Positions 62,078 to 64,000 of a DNA stretch of 64,000 nucleotides are shown here, piece by piece. Origin of the DNA: Xenorhabdus poinarii G6 (GTDB lineage: Bacteria > Pseudomonadota > Gammaproteobacteria > Enterobacterales > Enterobacteriaceae); contig NZ_FO704551.1 in the NCBI RefSeq assembly GCF_000968175.1, forward strand, positions 1,488,001 through 1,552,000, given 5' to 3'. The translations under genes were made by a program, and so were the position numbers. A model generated the notes under the pieces. The model made no database searches. It was not told where the DNA came from and saw nothing but the letters and a program-made list of their open reading frames with translations. The stretch's first letter is position 1. The number at the start of each line of letters is the position of its first letter.

Positions 62078-62887
62078 TTAGGTGATATCTTGACGCCATG
62101 CTTCAGCAGACAACGCTTCACCAAAATGGCTGGCTATCAATTTACGTGTAATCTCATGCAGTGGAGACGCCAGAACCTCAGCGGTATTGCCACGTTCAAC
62201 AACTTCACCTTGATGCATGACCAGTATTTGATCACTGATATGTTTCATCATACCGAGGTGTTGTGTCACATAGATATATGAAATTCCGTGTGTTTCCTGT
62301 AACTCGAGCATCAAATTGATTATCTGAGAGCGCATTGACATATCAAGAGAAGCCAATGCTTCGTCGGCAATAATGATTTGTGGCTGCAATATTAGGGCTC
62401 GTGCCAAAGCCACCCGCTGTTTTTGTCCTGATGCGAGCATATGTGGATAATAATTAGCATGATCTGGCAGTAAACCCACTTGACGTAAGGTCTGGTTGAT
62501 GCGTTTTTCTCGTTCAGAGGGAGACAAGGCCGTATTCAGGATCAGTGGCATATCCAGAATCTGACCAACCCGCTGACGAGGATTGAGTGAAGTACTGGAA
62601 TCCTGAAAAATCATTCGGATGCGTTGGCTGCGATAACTGTAATCGCCGTAAGATAGTGGATGGCTGTTAATCAGGATCTCACCTGAAGTCGGTTCAATCA
62701 CGCCTGACAACATTCTCGCTAATGTGGATTTACCGGAACCATTTGCCCCAATAATGGCCAGTGTTTTTTTCGGTTGCAGGGTGAAACTCACCGGTTTTAC
62801 CGCGTCAAGCTGATGACGGCGAAATAGCCCGGTATGATAGCGAAATGTTTTGGTCAAATTTCTGACGACCAATAATGTGTCAACCAC
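62078..62887 (-). CDS. sapF: Sap peptide/putrescine ABC transporter ATPase SapF
   Basis: A 269-residue Opp-family ATPase. Walker [16 protein letters not shown] near residues 42-56, signature LASGQKQRVALARAL (LASGQ in place of LSGGQ, as in E. coli SapF), Walker B IIADEALASLD. SapABCDF was described in Salmonella as a cationic peptide resistance system and in E. coli as a putrescine exporter. Its start abuts the sapD stop by one base. Confidence 0.95.
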   Translation of the reverse strand: MVDTLLVVRNLTKTFRYHTGLFRRHQLDAVKPVSFTLQPKKTLAIIGANGSGKSTLARMLSGVIEPTSGEILINSHPLSYGDYSYRSQRIRMIFQDSSTSLNPRQRVGQILDMPLILNTALSPSEREKRINQTLRQVGLLPDHANYYPHMLASGQKQRVALARALILQPQIIIADEALASLDMSMRSQIINLMLELQETHGISYIYVTQHLGMMKHISDQILVMHQGEVVERGNTAEVLASPLHEITRKLIASHFGEALSAEAWRQDIT

Positions 62888-63880
62888 TTACGATTCCTCA
62901 ATATTCAACGGAAAATGGCAAGCGAATGCATGATTCTTGAGCACCCGCAACCGTGGCGTTTCGATACAGGTTTTTTGTGCGTAAGGGCAACGTGGCCCCA
63001 GGCGGCAACCTACCGGTAAATGTTCCAGTGAGGGAATAACGCCGGGCAGCGTATTTAGCCGACTTTTATGTGGCAGTGGGCTGCCAAAATCAGGAATTGC
63101 ACGTATCAAAGCCTGAGTATAGGGATGATGAGGTTTCACCAGCAACTCATCCGGTGTGGCATTTTCCACGGTTTGGCCGCAATACAGGACATTGATGCGT
63201 TTAGCCAGCTTACTCATCATTTGCAGGTCATGGCTGATTAGCAGAATAGTCATGTTGTTATTCTGATTCAGACTCGATAGCAAACGAAATATCTGAGCTT
63301 GCGTCGTCGGCTCCATTGCATTGGTGGGTTCATCGGCAATCAGCAGCCGTGGCTGGTTGGCCAGGGCAATGGCAATCATCACTTTTTGGCACTCACCTTC
63401 CGTTAATTCATCAGGATAACTGTGCATAATGTCATCGTGATCTTTAATGCCAACGCGGTGCAATAGCTCAATTGCCCGACGTTTTCGCCAATGGAATCGT
63501 TGCCACCAACGGCCTTTATAGGTCCATCCAGGAATAGATTGAATAATCTGTTTACCAATGTTTTCCGATGGGTCAAGACATGACTGTGGCTCCTGAAAGA
63601 TCATGGAAATATTGTGACCGATGACCTTACGGCGCTGACGTGGCGTCAGGCGTAATAAATCAATATCGTTAAAACGGAAACGATCCGCAGTGACGTTAAG
63701 ATTATCTTTTGTGACGCCACAAATCGCTTTGGCAATTAAACTCTTTCCCGATCCTGATTCGCCCGCCAAACCCAGGATTTCACCTTCTATCAGTGAAATA
63801 CTCATTCGGTCAACGGCCTTGACCGGGCCGGCTGCCGTCATAAATTCAATCGTCAGGTTTCGAATATCGATTAATGGCAT
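62888..63880 (-). CDS. sapD: Sap ABC transporter ATPase SapD
   Basis: A 330-residue Opp/Dpp-type ATPase. Walker [15 protein letters not shown] near residues 36-49, Q-loop [12 protein letters not shown], Walker [13 protein letters not shown], and the C-terminal oligopeptide-type cysteine motif [15 protein letters not shown]. The signature here reads [12 protein letters not shown], as in the SapD family, which departs from LSGGQ. Start overlaps the sapC stop by one base (TAATG). Confidence 0.95.
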   Translation of the reverse strand: MPLIDIRNLTIEFMTAAGPVKAVDRMSISLIEGEILGLAGESGSGKSLIAKAICGVTKDNLNVTADRFRFNDIDLLRLTPRQRRKVIGHNISMIFQEPQSCLDPSENIGKQIIQSIPGWTYKGRWWQRFHWRKRRAIELLHRVGIKDHDDIMHSYPDELTEGECQKVMIAIALANQPRLLIADEPTNAMEPTTQAQIFRLLSSLNQNNNMTILLISHDLQMMSKLAKRINVLYCGQTVENATPDELLVKPHHPYTQALIRAIPDFGSPLPHKSRLNTLPGVIPSLEHLPVGCRLGPRCPYAQKTCIETPRLRVLKNHAFACHFPLNIEES

Positions 63881-64000
63881 TACTCAACTCCTGCTTTAAT
63901 CGCGCGCTGTAGGCCGTCACCCAGTAAGTTGACTAGCAAGACACTCAACATAATTGCTATCCCGGGTAACATCACAATCCAGGGTGCTGAATAAAGTTGT
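63880..64000 (-). CDS. sapC: Sap ABC transporter permease SapC (3' end only)
   Basis: Only the last 39 codons are in the window. They read [20 protein letters not shown] then [20 protein letters not shown] and a TAA at 63880-63882, matching the C terminus of E. coli SapC (final helix plus LGDG motif of Opp-type permeases). The rest lies beyond the right edge. Confidence 0.93.
   Translation of the reverse strand, partial: QLYSAPWIVMLPGIAIMLSVLLVNLLGDGLQRAIKAGVE

Overview
The window is a 64 kb piece of an enterobacterial chromosome with about 42 percent GC by eye. Nearly every gene has a recognisable Escherichia coli or Yersinia counterpart. The low GC, the arn lipid A operon placed between btuD and nlpC, a hmu/hem haem locus beside aroH and a yfe/sit metal operon beside yniA point to Morganellaceae. 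Xenorhabdus or Photorhabdus is the best guess; this is inference from protein resemblance and synteny, not a database result. Most of the window is core genome in an order close to the E. coli 37 to 39 minute region.

Layout. 1-6.4 kb, minus strand: ydjM (with a LexA box), hxpB/yniC, yniA and the Fur-controlled yfeABCD manganese/iron ABC importer. 6.5-7.9 kb: emtA, then a gap with a frameshifted orphan reading frame and the thrS translational operator. 7.9-15.1 kb, plus strand: the translation cluster thrS-infC (AUU start)-rpmI-rplT-pheM-pheS-pheT-ihfA with its leader RNAs. 15.1-25.1 kb: btuC, btuD, the complete arnBCADTEF operon (L-Ara4N addition to lipid A, cationic peptide resistance) and nlpC. 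25.2-29.4 kb, minus strand: hmuV-U-T-S preceded by the wreck of their TonB-dependent haem receptor gene. 29.5-34.2 kb: aroH, ppsR and divergent ppsA, then a clear RprA small RNA with an Rcs-type box. 34.6-40.7 kb: ydiK, ydiJ, menI, ldtE. 40.7-45.9 kb: lpp, pykF, two identical tRNA-Val(GAC) genes, mdtK and divergent ribE. 46-53.5 kb: cfa, ydhC, ydhB, purR, ynhF, sodB, grxD, rnt. 53.6-64 kb: gloA, ydhL, slyA, slyB, anmK, pdxH, tyrS, pdxY, fabI, sapF, sapD and the 3' end of sapC.

Functional themes. (1) Envelope: Lpp, the LdtE L,D-transpeptidase, EmtA, NlpC, SlyB, the Arn operon, the Sap transporter and the Rcs-linked RprA RNA. (2) Metal and haem: yfeABCD has an excellent Fur box; hmuSTUV is intact but its receptor is broken, so the haem route probably relies on another receptor or is decaying. 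(3) Carbon switch: matches to the Cra consensus lie upstream of both pykF and ppsA, which run the opposing PEP/pyruvate reactions, with ppsR next to ppsA. (4) RNA-level control: the thrS operator, the rpmI-rplT leader and the pheM attenuator are all visible.

I did not find a convincing new multi-gene system, prophage, CRISPR array or insertion sequence. The items most worth a second look are small: the orphan frameshifted ORF before thrS, the decayed haem receptor, a dispersed hairpin repeat present twice, a perfect 12-bp inverted repeat beside rprA, and tiny ORFs in the sodB-grxD and ydhL-slyA gaps.
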